A stretch of 64,000 nt of DNA, from positions 142,293 to 206,292 of the forward strand of contig NZ_JACLHY010000007.1 of assembly GCF_014397245.1 (NCBI RefSeq), written 5' to 3'. The notes beneath the pieces are model-generated. The model was not told the origin of the DNA. It did not search any database and was given only the letters and a program-made list of their open reading frames with translations. The position numbers and the translations under genes are program-made. Shown here one piece after another: positions 36,376 through 45,102 of this stretch (its first letter is position 1; each line of letters opens with the position of its first letter). The DNA comes from Arenibacter arenosicollis (GTDB lineage Bacteria; Bacteroidota; Bacteroidia; Flavobacteriales; Flavobacteriaceae).

Positions 36376-37950
36376 TTAATTTACATTGGCCCCAACATTA
36401 CCTTGGGCCACTAAAGTGTCCAAGTCTTCGGCGCTCAGGTGTACATTGATGTATCCGTCTATAGCCAAAAGGGCATCATAATCCAACGCACCGCCCGCAT
36501 TTGCCTGGGTAACGTTGGTTACGCTTATTCCATTATCTCCAATGACATTGCCCAAAGTTACGATCACCGCTCCAGGGGCATCTGCCACAGCCCCAGAATG
36601 AATATGTGCCGGATGTATTGCGCCTGCGGTAGTACCAACCAATTCCAAAGTCACCAATGTTTCTTTGTTTACGCGCTCCGAAAAGGTAGCTGTACCAAAT
36701 ATGGCTGCATTACTAACTGCCGCTAAATCGTAGGAAACCTCATTACCTGTAAGTTCGTTTTGACCTATATCGCCCTGTGCCACCAAAACGTCCAGTTCGG
36801 CAATGGACTTGTGAACGTTGATATACCCATCAAATTCCAATAAATCCTCGTAGCTAACTGCTGTTCCAGCATCGTCGGCCTCAATATGGGTCCAGCTTTT
36901 TCCACTGGCACCAGCTACCGCATTTAAGGAGATTGCGATATCACCACCTTCAGCAGCGGTATTGGCATGGATATGGGCAGGATGTTCCCCATCCGATGGA
37001 GTACCTTCCAATTGAAGTTCTAGGAGGGAGGCTCCACTTAAACGTTTGTGTACTATAGCCGTACCACTAATGGTTGGCACCAATACACTGTGAAGTGCAA
37101 ATTCTTTGGAGTCTCCTGTTAGCACGTTGACACCTATATCACCTTGAGCCACAAGTACATCCAATTCGGTAGCGGACCTGTGGACGTTGATGTAGCCATC
37201 CATTTCCAACAAGGCTTCATAGTTAAGGGCAGTGCCCGCATCGTCTTCCTCAATATGGGTATAACTTTTTCCAGTGGCACCGATTACGGGCGATAGGGAA
37301 ATAGCAATATCACCACCTTCGGCAGCAGAATTAAGATGTATATGGGCAGGATGTTCCCCGTCAGCTGGAGTACCTTCCAAAGCGATCTCTAGGAGGGAAG
37401 CTCCACTAACACGCTTATAGATAGTGGCTGTTCCGCTAATATTGGCATCGGCAGCACTGCTAAGCTCGTATTCCCTGGAATCTGCTGTAAGTTCATTTAC
37501 ACCAATATCACCTTGGGCAATAAGGGTACCAAGATCAGTTGCGGATTGATGCACATTAATATAGGCATCCAATTCCAATAGCTGCTCATAGGTAATTGCA
37601 GTACCATTTTTAGTAGCAGTTACTATGGTAGTACTTTCTCCGGAAGCACCATCAACAGCATTAAGGTCAATAATGATATCTCCGGTCTCCGCCGCAGAAT
37701 TGGCGTGTACATGGGCAGGAAAACTTCCTGCTGAGGTACCTGATAATTTAAGGTTTACGGTAGCCGTACCGTCTTCATTTTCCACAACAGTGGCTGTCCC
37801 GGACACGGAAGCATCCGAACGGGATTGTAATTGGTAAGTTTTGCTTTCACCCTCAAAAACTCCTGGGGGTTGATCTGTACTATCATCGTCAGTACAACTG
37901 GTGGCAAAAATTGTAGATGCCATCAAAAATAAATACATTATCTTTTTCAT
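36376..37950 (-). CDS. CHRD-like lipoprotein with four tandem domains
   Basis: 524 aa from the ATG at 37950; the frame opens at 37980. Lipobox ASTIFATSC. Four CHRD-type repeats of about 115 residues. Each has an AHIH- or AHVH-type strand (HPAHIHLNSAAEGGDIAISL), a T/SG-rich turn and the closing YINVHxS....LxxLxAQGDIGxN. Repeats 2 and 3 are nearly alike; 1 and 4 are more divergent. CHRD domains (from chordin) are of unclear role in bacteria and are often outside the cell. It is single-copy here and anchored at the outer membrane. Confidence 0.9.
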   Translation of the reverse strand: MKKIMYLFLMASTIFATSCTDDDSTDQPPGVFEGESKTYQLQSRSDASVSGTATVVENEDGTATVNLKLSGTSAGSFPAHVHANSAAETGDIIIDLNAVDGASGESTTIVTATKNGTAITYEQLLELDAYINVHQSATDLGTLIAQGDIGVNELTADSREYELSSAADANISGTATIYKRVSGASLLEIALEGTPADGEHPAHIHLNSAAEGGDIAISLSPVIGATGKSYTHIEEDDAGTALNYEALLEMDGYINVHRSATELDVLVAQGDIGVNVLTGDSKEFALHSVLVPTISGTAIVHKRLSGASLLELQLEGTPSDGEHPAHIHANTAAEGGDIAISLNAVAGASGKSWTHIEADDAGTAVSYEDLLEFDGYINVHKSIAELDVLVAQGDIGQNELTGNEVSYDLAAVSNAAIFGTATFSERVNKETLVTLELVGTTAGAIHPAHIHSGAVADAPGAVIVTLGNVIGDNGISVTNVTQANAGGALDYDALLAIDGYINVHLSAEDLDTLVAQGNVGANVN

Positions 37951-38422
37951 ATAATATAATTTTGGGTTTAATATGACCACGAAATTATGATGAAGGATTG
38001 GGAGGGCTTGTTGGAGATGATTTAATTATTGACCCTAAAGAAAGAGGCCTTTGAGTTTGAATGAACTAGGGGATACAAAAAGTCTATTTTACATAATGTA
38101 AATTATGATACATTTTGTATTATTGGTTTAGCCAGTGGCTGAAGTAATAATCAAGAAAGATGATGCGGCTGCCATTATACCGTAAAGGTTAAATGAAAAA
38201 CGTAAATCATAATTCTATTATGTTTTGTAACGATTGAACATAATAACAAATATTGACTATTTTATGTCAAATCATGAAGTTGAGAATATTTGATTAACGT
38301 TTTTTAAAATTTTTCTGCATAAAAAAAAATTATATCAAAAAATGATTCAGTAACAAAATATACAATATGGATTACTATTAGACGTTTGAAAACAATACAA
38401 ATACGTTGCTCAAAACCATATT
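37951..38422. other. intergenic region
   Basis: About 470 very AT-rich bases between divergent genes. It contains GGTTTAGCCAGTGGC at 38125-38139, an exact 15-base match to 44136-44150 in the repeat-rich region. Confidence 0.5.
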
Positions 38423-40036
38423 ATGATTTTTACCCGACCAAAAATATTTTCGTTGCCTTTACTGCTTTTTATAGCTCTTTCCTGCGGTAAGGATTCTTCA
38501 TCCGACCTCCAAGAAATCGATACAACTATTATGGTTTCTACAATCGCTGATGGTCAAATTATCGATGAGGCTTCAAAAATCAATGTGACAGTCAATAGCG
38601 CAGGAAGTTTGGTAGAAGTTTTTGTCGATTCTCAATCAATTTATTCTTCTCAAAATACAAATGATATCTCAATTGATTTTAACCCTGAAAGTTATACTAT
38701 AGGTTCACATGTATTGAAAATTGTATTGACAGAAACAAATGGAAAAACCATCACTAAGGAAGTGAAGTTTGAGGTGCATCGAAGACTTATTGCCATCAAT
38801 CTTCCGGAAAACATGGTAAACCAATATATAATTAATGCTGTCGCCTTTGCCTCTAAGATGGATGGTAGTCTTATTATGGCCAAACGCTTTAATAATGCCG
38901 ATGATATCATTACCTTAAGTTCAGCCGAAGAGTTTGGTGTTGATGAAGAATTCATGTTGACATTTGTCTTGACCGATAACGGCTATGCAACGAACCTCTT
39001 CACGCATGCAAACCTTACACGCAACAACATAGGAACAATTAATTTAAAAAAACCATTTCGTGGAGGTGAAGGAGAAGTCAAAACTTATCCAGCAGTTGGT
39101 TTTGCCGACAACGAACTTATTACCTCCGATAATACGCACGAACCTTCTAAATCATATTATGGTGTTTCATTAAACGCAGCGGAAGAGAATTTTACCGTTT
39201 TTCACAAAAATGGCATTGACGGTGATACTAATAATCCGGAAATTTTTTACATGTATGGATATAATAATTCGGGAATGTTCAATAATTATCAATATTTAAC
39301 GCTCTATCCTACACTGCCCGACAACTTTATTTTAGATAAAGCCAACTTCAGTACGGCTGGCCTTGAATCTAAGAGTGTAATTTTAAATTCGACCCAGAAT
39401 TTTGACAACAGCAGAGCGTTCATGAATATTTATGGTTATTGGAATTCCAACGATTTTGAAATCAACACTTTTCACTTGATTTATAACATGAGTCAAACTG
39501 TTTCTACTGGTGATCAATTGAATTATGCACTAAACACCAATTTTTATGATTACCGATACTGGATAACCTTTGGTAATTTTTATGCTGCAGGCATAGGTAT
39601 TCCAAAAGAAGTTTTTACCATCCCTGATATTACACTAGACTTCGAGTATGCCGATAATACCGCTGACTTAATCATTACTGGCACAAACCATATATTGGGT
39701 AGAATACGACTTTTTGACCTCGATAAGGTCCCAACTAACCAGAATTACCTTTGGGATATCACTTTTAATAGTAAAACAACACAGCGTATTGTGATACCTC
39801 AATTGCCCGATGAAGTTAAGTCTTCAAATCTATTAGACCTATATGAAGGTAATTTAATGAAAGTATCTTCTACCGAACTGGTAGCATATAAAGGCATAAA
39901 TGATTATGACGAATATCTTCAAAAAGTAATCAAAGATCATAAAGATCCGCTAATGGTTACCGAGGGCCAAGAACTTATTTATAAGGGAAATGGACCTTTT
40001 CATGACGGACCTATTAGAGATTTCTTCTTCCAATAG
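38423..40036 (+). CDS. Unknown lipoprotein, paralogue A
   Basis: 537 aa. Lipobox LFIALSC, then an N-terminal Ig-like domain (~30-120, IDEASKINVTVNSAGSLVEV) and a long beta-rich C-terminal part. A close paralogue is encoded at 48277-49869; shared stretches include SQSIYSSQNTNDIS, YIINAVAFASKMDG, HANLTRNN and INLKKPFRG. The middle (~235-300) differs most. No catalytic motif or known family. The C-terminus also matches (STELVxYxxIxDYDEYLQKVI, PFHDGPI). Probably surface-exposed. Confidence 0.75.
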   Translation: MIFTRPKIFSLPLLLFIALSCGKDSSSDLQEIDTTIMVSTIADGQIIDEASKINVTVNSAGSLVEVFVDSQSIYSSQNTNDISIDFNPESYTIGSHVLKIVLTETNGKTITKEVKFEVHRRLIAINLPENMVNQYIINAVAFASKMDGSLIMAKRFNNADDIITLSSAEEFGVDEEFMLTFVLTDNGYATNLFTHANLTRNNIGTINLKKPFRGGEGEVKTYPAVGFADNELITSDNTHEPSKSYYGVSLNAAEENFTVFHKNGIDGDTNNPEIFYMYGYNNSGMFNNYQYLTLYPTLPDNFILDKANFSTAGLESKSVILNSTQNFDNSRAFMNIYGYWNSNDFEINTFHLIYNMSQTVSTGDQLNYALNTNFYDYRYWITFGNFYAAGIGIPKEVFTIPDITLDFEYADNTADLIITGTNHILGRIRLFDLDKVPTNQNYLWDITFNSKTTQRIVIPQLPDEVKSSNLLDLYEGNLMKVSSTELVAYKGINDYDEYLQKVIKDHKDPLMVTEGQELIYKGNGPFHDGPIRDFFFQ

Positions 40037-40969
40037 ATTTCTAGCTAATTTGGTATTAAAGAAGGTTTATCCGGAATAGCCTAAGAGGCAAATCACATTA
40101 TCCTGTTTCTAATTTGACACAGTTGAAGGTCATAATATGAAAGATTAAAATTTATAAATCATTCCACACACATTACACTCCCTTTCTATCGGCCTATGCA
40201 AAAAAGCTTCGGCGGACAAGCTAGTCGGGTCGTATAATAAGTTTTCCATTACCCCTTGTGGAAGAAACTTTTTGGTAGAAAAATTTGCAGGAAAAATCGT
40301 AGAAGAAAACTTTGCTTTACCAAAGCTCAAGTTACCCCGCCACAAAGGCGGGGCAGGCGCCACGCGGAACATTATAGAACATTTATGCCTATAGCGTAAA
40401 ACGGTGTATACGGTGTATTTGATATAATTGTAGATATAGTAACACACAAATTTTTTATATCGTCCCAGCCGCATCAACCCGCCGAAAAAAGCGATCACCC
40501 ACTGGGTCATCAATTTTTATCGCGTATGTCAAAGCCGTTTTACAGGAGTGTCCCTTTCCATTAAACTTTTTGTCTACAAGGCTACCCGCGTCAACCCGCG
40601 AAAAAATTTATATCCACTGTATCCCCATTATTGAATACTGGTCATAATTTCAATATCCCGTACAAAAGCCCATAAATTTTCAAATACGCTAATTATGAGC
40701 TGCCAATAAACCAACTGCGCATGCCAACCCACCCGTATCCCAGAAACCATTCTTTTGCAGGCGCATCGTCTCGCCTGAAAAACTAAAAATCAACTAGACT
40801 TTCACTTTGCACGGAGTATTTGACATAATGTTTAGGTAAATATAAAAGGCTCAATCAAATATGTTTATAGCCTGTTTTAGAGCAACAAAAATGATTAATT
40901 CAGTTAAAGCAATTTGTTATATTCCTATAAATTCGATTGTATAATCTGGTTATTATTAAAACTTAAATT
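40037..40969. repeat. repeat-rich intergenic segment (left of the sulfur cluster)
   Basis: About 930 bases without a gene. It holds an A element at 40161-40195 (starts CATTCCACACACATTACACT) and R motifs at 40468-40493, 40585-40606 and 40761-40783 that share a CGCATCAnCyCGCCGAAAAA pattern. The 122-codon minus frame at 40145-40513 runs through these repeats and is not a gene. Similar material occurs at 43782-44260. Confidence 0.7.
40481..40549 (+). repeat. R repeat, copy R1
   Basis: Starts GCCGAAAAAAGCGATCACCC, continues ACTGGGTCATCAATTTTTAT and CGCGTATGT, and ends GTTTTACAGGAGTG. It is nearly identical to R2 at 43995-44064. The core GATCACCC-ACT-GGGTCATC is an imperfect hairpin. Confidence 0.85.
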
Positions 40970-42289
40970 ATGAAGATCAAGCAATTTGAATATGGCCCCC
41001 TATCCCATTATTCTTATGCAGTTATAAGCGATGGTGAAATGGCGATAATTGATCCGCAACGCGATCCGAAACCCTATTATAATTATGCAAAAGCTCACAA
41101 AGCCAAAATAACTATTGTACTGGAAACGCATCCGCATGCAGATTTTGTAAGCTCCCATTTACAGATACATAAAGAAACGGGTGCATCCATATATCACAGT
41201 AAAAGAATGGAACCCAATTATCCATTTACAGCATTTGATGAAGGTGATACCGTGGTTTTAGGGAATATTAAATTAAAGGTTATAAATACACCAGGTCATT
41301 CCCCGGATAGTATAACCATTGTTGCCGTTGATGGCGATGAAACGCTACTATTTACAGGAGACACACTGTTTGTGGGCGATGTGGGTAGACCTGATTTACG
41401 CGAGAATGCAGGGAAAGATGAACGCCAACAACTTGCCGAAGCCATGTATGATACCATACAACATAAATTCAACGATTTACCTGATGATGCAATGGTATAC
41501 CCTGCCCATGGTGCAGGATCTTTATGCGGTAAAAGTATGGGTGATGCCCATAGTAGTACCTTGGGTGATGAACGCAAAAACAATTGGGCTTTTAAGAAAC
41601 AGTCAAAAGAAAAATTTGTTGAGAAACTATTGGAAAGCCTTCCTTTTATTCCTTCCTATTTCCCTTTTAATGTAACTATTAACAAGAGGGGCGCAGCTAA
41701 TTTAGAAACAGCTATTGGTTCGATTCCCTTTTCTGAAAAAAGTGCAGCTTCGGGGCTCCTAGTGGATATTAGAGATGAAAAAACCTTTAAAAAAGGACAC
41801 CTAAAAGGAAGTATTAATATTCAAGCGGTTTCAGACGATGCAAAGTTCGAAACCTGGCTAGGAGCTATTGTGCGACCAAAGGAAGAGTTTACTTTGGTTA
41901 TTGATGGAAAAGAGCATCTCGACAGGCTGTTAAACCGTGTTGCCAAAATAGGATACGAAAAGCAATTGACACAGGTCATTACGATCTCTCAAGAAGACCT
42001 GATAGTTTTAAAGCGGCTTAATTTGAAAGATTTTAAAAAAAATCCAAATAATTATACCATCGTTGATGTGCGTAATGCGAGCGAGGTAGAAGAAAGTAAG
42101 ATTTTTGATAAAGCCCTTTCACACCCCTTGCACGAGTTGCGGTATACTGCAGATGACATTCCAACGGATAAGCCTATTGTAGTGCATTGTGCCGGCGGGT
42201 ATAGAAGTGCAGCGGGTAGTAGTATTATAGCCAAATATTTAAATGCCACCGTATTTGATTTGGGAGATAATGTGAAAGATTTTAATTAA
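40970..42289 (+). CDS. MBL-fold hydrolase fused to two rhodanese domains
   Basis: 439 aa. Residues ~1-230 are a persulfide-dioxygenase-like metallo-beta-lactamase domain: ETHPHADFVSSHLQIH (the usual second-metal His after Asp is Phe), TPGHSPDSI, TGDTLFVGDVGRPDLR and VYPAHGAGSLCG. Residues ~255-340 are a rhodanese-like domain without an active-site Cys; residues ~350-439 are a second rhodanese with CAGGYRSA. It probably oxidises or transfers persulfide sulfur in the cytoplasm. The two YeeE/YedE half-genes follow, a known thiosulfate/persulfide gene grouping. Confidence 0.9.
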   Translation: MKIKQFEYGPLSHYSYAVISDGEMAIIDPQRDPKPYYNYAKAHKAKITIVLETHPHADFVSSHLQIHKETGASIYHSKRMEPNYPFTAFDEGDTVVLGNIKLKVINTPGHSPDSITIVAVDGDETLLFTGDTLFVGDVGRPDLRENAGKDERQQLAEAMYDTIQHKFNDLPDDAMVYPAHGAGSLCGKSMGDAHSSTLGDERKNNWAFKKQSKEKFVEKLLESLPFIPSYFPFNVTINKRGAANLETAIGSIPFSEKSAASGLLVDIRDEKTFKKGHLKGSINIQAVSDDAKFETWLGAIVRPKEEFTLVIDGKEHLDRLLNRVAKIGYEKQLTQVITISQEDLIVLKRLNLKDFKKNPNNYTIVDVRNASEVEESKIFDKALSHPLHELRYTADDIPTDKPIVVHCAGGYRSAAGSSIIAKYLNATVFDLGDNVKDFN

Positions 42290-42317
42290 TTAATTTTTAT
42301 TAATAACGAAATTCATT

Positions 42318-42878
42318 ATGAACATAATCTATGAACCTTGGCCGTGGTATGTGGGAGGACCTTTAATAGCATTAGTGATGTTTCTACTCCTGTTTGCAGG
42401 CAAAAAATTTGGTATGTCTTCGAATTTGCGTACTGTTTGTGCCGCCATGGGTGCGGGAAGAACCGCCAATTATTTTGATTTTGATTGGAAGTCTAAACGC
42501 TGGAATTTAATGGTAGTATTGGGTGCTATTATCGGAGGTTTTATAGCCTCAAATTTTATGGGTGATTCTCGTGTAGGTATTCATCCGAAAGTTGCCCAAC
42601 AACTCTCCGAAGATTATCAAATTACAAGTGCAGGAGAAGGTTATATGCCACCTGAAATATTTGCAGTTGATGCGCTTGATGACCCGTTTATAATCGCTGT
42701 GTTATTAATCGGAGGAATATTAGTGGGATTTGGGGCACGATATGGCGGTGGATGTACCTCTGGACATGGTGTCTCTGGGTTGAGTAATCTACAAATACCT
42801 TCACTAATTGCGGTTATAGGTTTTTTTGTTGGTGGCATGATTATGATTCATTTATTATACCCTTTAATTTTTAGATAA
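42318..42878 (+). CDS. YeeE/YedE-family sulfur transporter half
   Basis: 186 aa membrane protein with about four helices. It carries the conserved GGGCTSGHGVSGLSNL Cys motif that lines the thiosulfate path in TsuA-type YeeE. It starts 28 nt after the MBL-rhodanese stop. The next gene, 1 nt downstream, carries the other half, so the pair probably forms one transporter. Confidence 0.9.
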   Translation: MNIIYEPWPWYVGGPLIALVMFLLLFAGKKFGMSSNLRTVCAAMGAGRTANYFDFDWKSKRWNLMVVLGAIIGGFIASNFMGDSRVGIHPKVAQQLSEDYQITSAGEGYMPPEIFAVDALDDPFIIAVLLIGGILVGFGARYGGGCTSGHGVSGLSNLQIPSLIAVIGFFVGGMIMIHLLYPLIFR

Positions 42879-42879
42879 G

Positions 42880-43293
42880 ATGAGATACATCACATATTTA
42901 AGTATAGGCATTTTATTCGGAATTATTATGTTTAAATCGGAAGCCGCCTCATGGTTTCGCATTTATGAAATGTTCCATTTTGGTTCTTTCCATATGTATG
43001 GTCTTATGGGATCTGCCGTTGTTATAGGTATTATAGGCGTACAGATAATAAAACAAAAGAACATAAAAACTATCGATGGTGAAAAAATGAATTTAAAGCC
43101 CAAGGATTTAAGTGTTAGGCGTTATTTATTTGGAGGTACCATATTCGGTTTAGGTTGGGCACTTGCAGGTGTGTGCCCGGGACCTATGTATGTTCTTGCT
43201 GGAGCAGGTTACATTTCAATTTTGATTGTAATTGTGGGTGCCTTAATAGGCACTTTTCTTTATGGCCTGCTTAAAAAGAAATTGCCTCATTAA
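42880..43293 (+). CDS. YeeE/YedE-family sulfur transporter, second half
   Basis: 137 aa membrane protein with the second YeeE Cys motif GWALAGVCPGPMYVLAGAG. It matches the DUF6691 half found beside split YeeE genes. The start is 1 nt after the previous stop, so translation is coupled. It imports thiosulfate or a related sulfur species together with its partner. Confidence 0.9.
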   Translation: MRYITYLSIGILFGIIMFKSEAASWFRIYEMFHFGSFHMYGLMGSAVVIGIIGVQIIKQKNIKTIDGEKMNLKPKDLSVRRYLFGGTIFGLGWALAGVCPGPMYVLAGAGYISILIVIVGALIGTFLYGLLKKKLPH

Positions 43294-43474
43294 CTAAACC
43301 AATCTAAAAACAGCGCGATTACAAGGAATGAATTCCTTGATTTTGTTCAAGTAATTTTTCATTGCCTCTATGGCTTTGATGTTAAGTTCTTCTCGGTTGC
43401 TGCCGTATTTTTTTTACACCCTTTGTAGTTGCAAAACTGACTTTATACGTGTTATTTGGGTCAAGGTCTACCTA
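43294..43474 (-). pseudogene. remnant of an unidentified gene
   Basis: The minus strand reads KYGSNREELNIKAIEAMKNY then LNKIKEFIPCNRAVFRLV and a stop that directly abuts the YeeE stop. The upstream frame continues as DPNNTYKVSFATTKGVKK, but only if one base is removed from an A8 run (T-run 43408-43415 on the plus strand), and it soon hits a TAG. No family recognised. A decayed C-terminal fragment is the best reading. Confidence 0.4.
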
Positions 43475-43994
43475 AACGCTATTGAAAATATTTAAGTGAT
43501 AAACAGTAACCTTCTCTAAATCAATGATCTGATGGATATATTATTAAAAAAGGTATCTTTTGCTTGCCTCTTCCCTCCTACCATTGATTTTTACAAACCC
43601 GAACACCTTGCCGGCGATAAGACGGATTTCTTTAAACCTTTTAATATTCACGACAAGATTAAATTTAATTGTGGTAATCAATAAAAATTCCCTTTCTTAA
43701 TTTCACTGTTCATGTAAATGTTAAAATACCGAATACCCATTAGTGGGTATATTTTAAAGAAAAAACTTTAGACAGAAAATTCATTCCACACGCATTCCAC
43801 TCCCCTAGTGCCTCGGCTACATAATAAGTCCGCATGAACGACAAAGTCGGGCAGGTGTTTACTGGGCACCTTCATATTTTATTAGATAGGACCTCGTGAA
43901 CCTCCTTCGTGGGCGTCACTAACTTTGCAAAGGAAAACGTTTGGAAAGAAAAAAATCAAAGAAGATGACAACAACTTGGCCCACGCACCATCTC

Positions 43995-44064
43995 GGCGAA
44001 AAAATTAATCACCCACTGGGTCATCAATTTTTATCGCGTATGTAAAAGCCGTTTTACTGGAGTG
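43995..44064 (+). repeat. R repeat, copy R2
   Basis: Nearly the same 70 bases as R1 at 40481-40549, with the GATT-type start and GTTTTACTGGAGTG end. It is preceded by CACGCACCATCTC, echoed before R3. Confidence 0.85.
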
Positions 44065-44087
44065 TTCTTTTGCCAACACATCATCTC

Positions 44088-44133
44088 GCCGAAAAAAGCG
44101 ATTACCCACAGGGTAATCACTTTTTGTCGCGTA
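44088..44133 (+). repeat. R repeat, copy R3 (perfect hairpin core)
   Basis: Core GATTACCC-ACA-GGGTAATC is a perfect stem, and the outer arms CGAAAAAAGC / ACTTTTTGTCG also pair imperfectly. It is followed by GTATAGGTTTAGCCAGTGGC, whose last 15 bases recur at 38125. Confidence 0.85.
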
Positions 44134-44310
44134 TAGGTTTAGCCAGTGGCAATAAGGGTTTAATAAAAGGTATTAATCCTCAGGGCAAGCCCTGAACCCA
44201 ATAATGGGAATCGACCTAAGGGTCGAGGTATTGAACCTAGATCCCGCCGAAAAAAGCGGGATTAGTTCAATTTTCAGTGCGTCTTACTGACTTCTCAAAA
44301 TTGAGTTTCA

Positions 44311-44910
44311 CTAATAATACAATCTAAAATCCAGCAATTTGCAGACATTGTAATGTCTTTGGTGCAACTCTTCTACAACATCTAACATATTATCATCTTC
44401 TTTAAATAAGTTAAAGAATGCTATATCAAGATTTGAGCTGCTTATTCCATTAAATTCATTACCATAGCCAGAAACACCTTTTGCGCCAGTGATATCCAAA
44501 AAATATTGTGCTTCCTCTTCGTCTAAATCCAAGATTTTTGCATTCGAAAAATGTAAAATCTTTCCTTTTAACCTTCCTTCAAAAATTTCTGCAATTTCTT
44601 GGAAACTATAATAGTAGTCATTTAAGCATATACTATTTGCTTCACCTGTTATAACCAAGTAGATTATTTCATAGTCTTTAAAATTATGATCATCCAATAC
44701 CAGGGCATTTAAGCTAGCTTCTAGTCCTTCAATAGTGTCGCACGTTTTATAAATACTTGCTATGCCATAATTCATCGCCAATTGTTCCAAGTTTTCTTGT
44801 GCCTCGGTAACCTTGTCCGTTTCTATTTCTTGAACCCCTTCCAAACAATAAATGAAATAATCTGCATCTATAAATTGCTCTTGTGGTAATTGTTGCCTTT
44901 TCTCTAACAA
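44311..44910 (-). CDS. DUF6642-like (caspase-fold) protein lacking catalytic residues
   Basis: 199 aa, TTG start (no ATG in frame after the upstream TAA). The strand-helix pattern YFIYCLEGVQEI, IIYLVITGEANS, FQEIAEIFEG and KILHFSNAKIL, then TGAKGVSGYGNEF, resembles the DUF6642 caspase-like family as I recall it. In that family the catalytic His sits in a FHG-type motif and the Cys in a GSCST-type motif; here these read ITGE and FSNA, so it is probably inactive as a protease. The gene lies directly beside R repeats. The family call is inference and should be checked by structure search. Confidence 0.55.
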   Translation of the reverse strand: MLEKRQQLPQEQFIDADYFIYCLEGVQEIETDKVTEAQENLEQLAMNYGIASIYKTCDTIEGLEASLNALVLDDHNFKDYEIIYLVITGEANSICLNDYYYSFQEIAEIFEGRLKGKILHFSNAKILDLDEEEAQYFLDITGAKGVSGYGNEFNGISSSNLDIAFFNLFKEDDNMLDVVEELHQRHYNVCKLLDFRLYY

Positions 44911-45102
44911 GTTTCTGAAATTATTTAAAGTATGTTAATCACAAAATTACTGTAACTCTTCTAGTTTTTCAGCGTTTTCATATAAAATCCCATTCCGCAC
45001 ACATTGCCCTCCCTCCTGCCGTCGGGTCACATAATTTATGTACCATTACCTTTTCAGAAAGTACATATAGAAGGAAAAAAAATCTGTGAAGATGGTAAAA
45101 CC
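44911..45102. repeat. A-type repeat between accessory genes
   Basis: An A element at 44991-45030 (CATTCCGCACACATTGCCCT...) is followed by ACATAATTTATG and a GGAAAAAAAATCTGTGAAGATG tail resembling the tails after the elements at 40161 and 43782. Confidence 0.7.

Larger units (their letters stand above)
43475..44310. repeat. repeat-rich segment (right of the sulfur cluster)
   Basis: About 840 bases. Possible minus-strand coding debris at 43551-43690 (IKRFKEIRLIAGKVFGFVKI). A element at 43782-43820, R motifs at 43995-44064, 44088-44133 and 44239-44259. The last is a perfect hairpin ATCCCGC-CGAAAAAA-GCGGGAT. This mirrors the layout left of the sulfur cluster. Confidence 0.7.

Noticed and set aside
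40145..40513. 122-codon minus-strand frame across the left repeat block
   Set aside because: It runs through the A and R repeats, has no plausible start context and no recognisable protein pattern.
43551..43690. Minus-strand stretch IKRFKEIRLIAGKVFGFVKI
   Set aside because: Possible gene debris, but no start, no family and short; mentioned only within the repeat segment.
40161..45030. CRISPR array
   Set aside because: The repeats are long, irregularly spaced and divergent, with no uniform spacers; no cas gene in the window.
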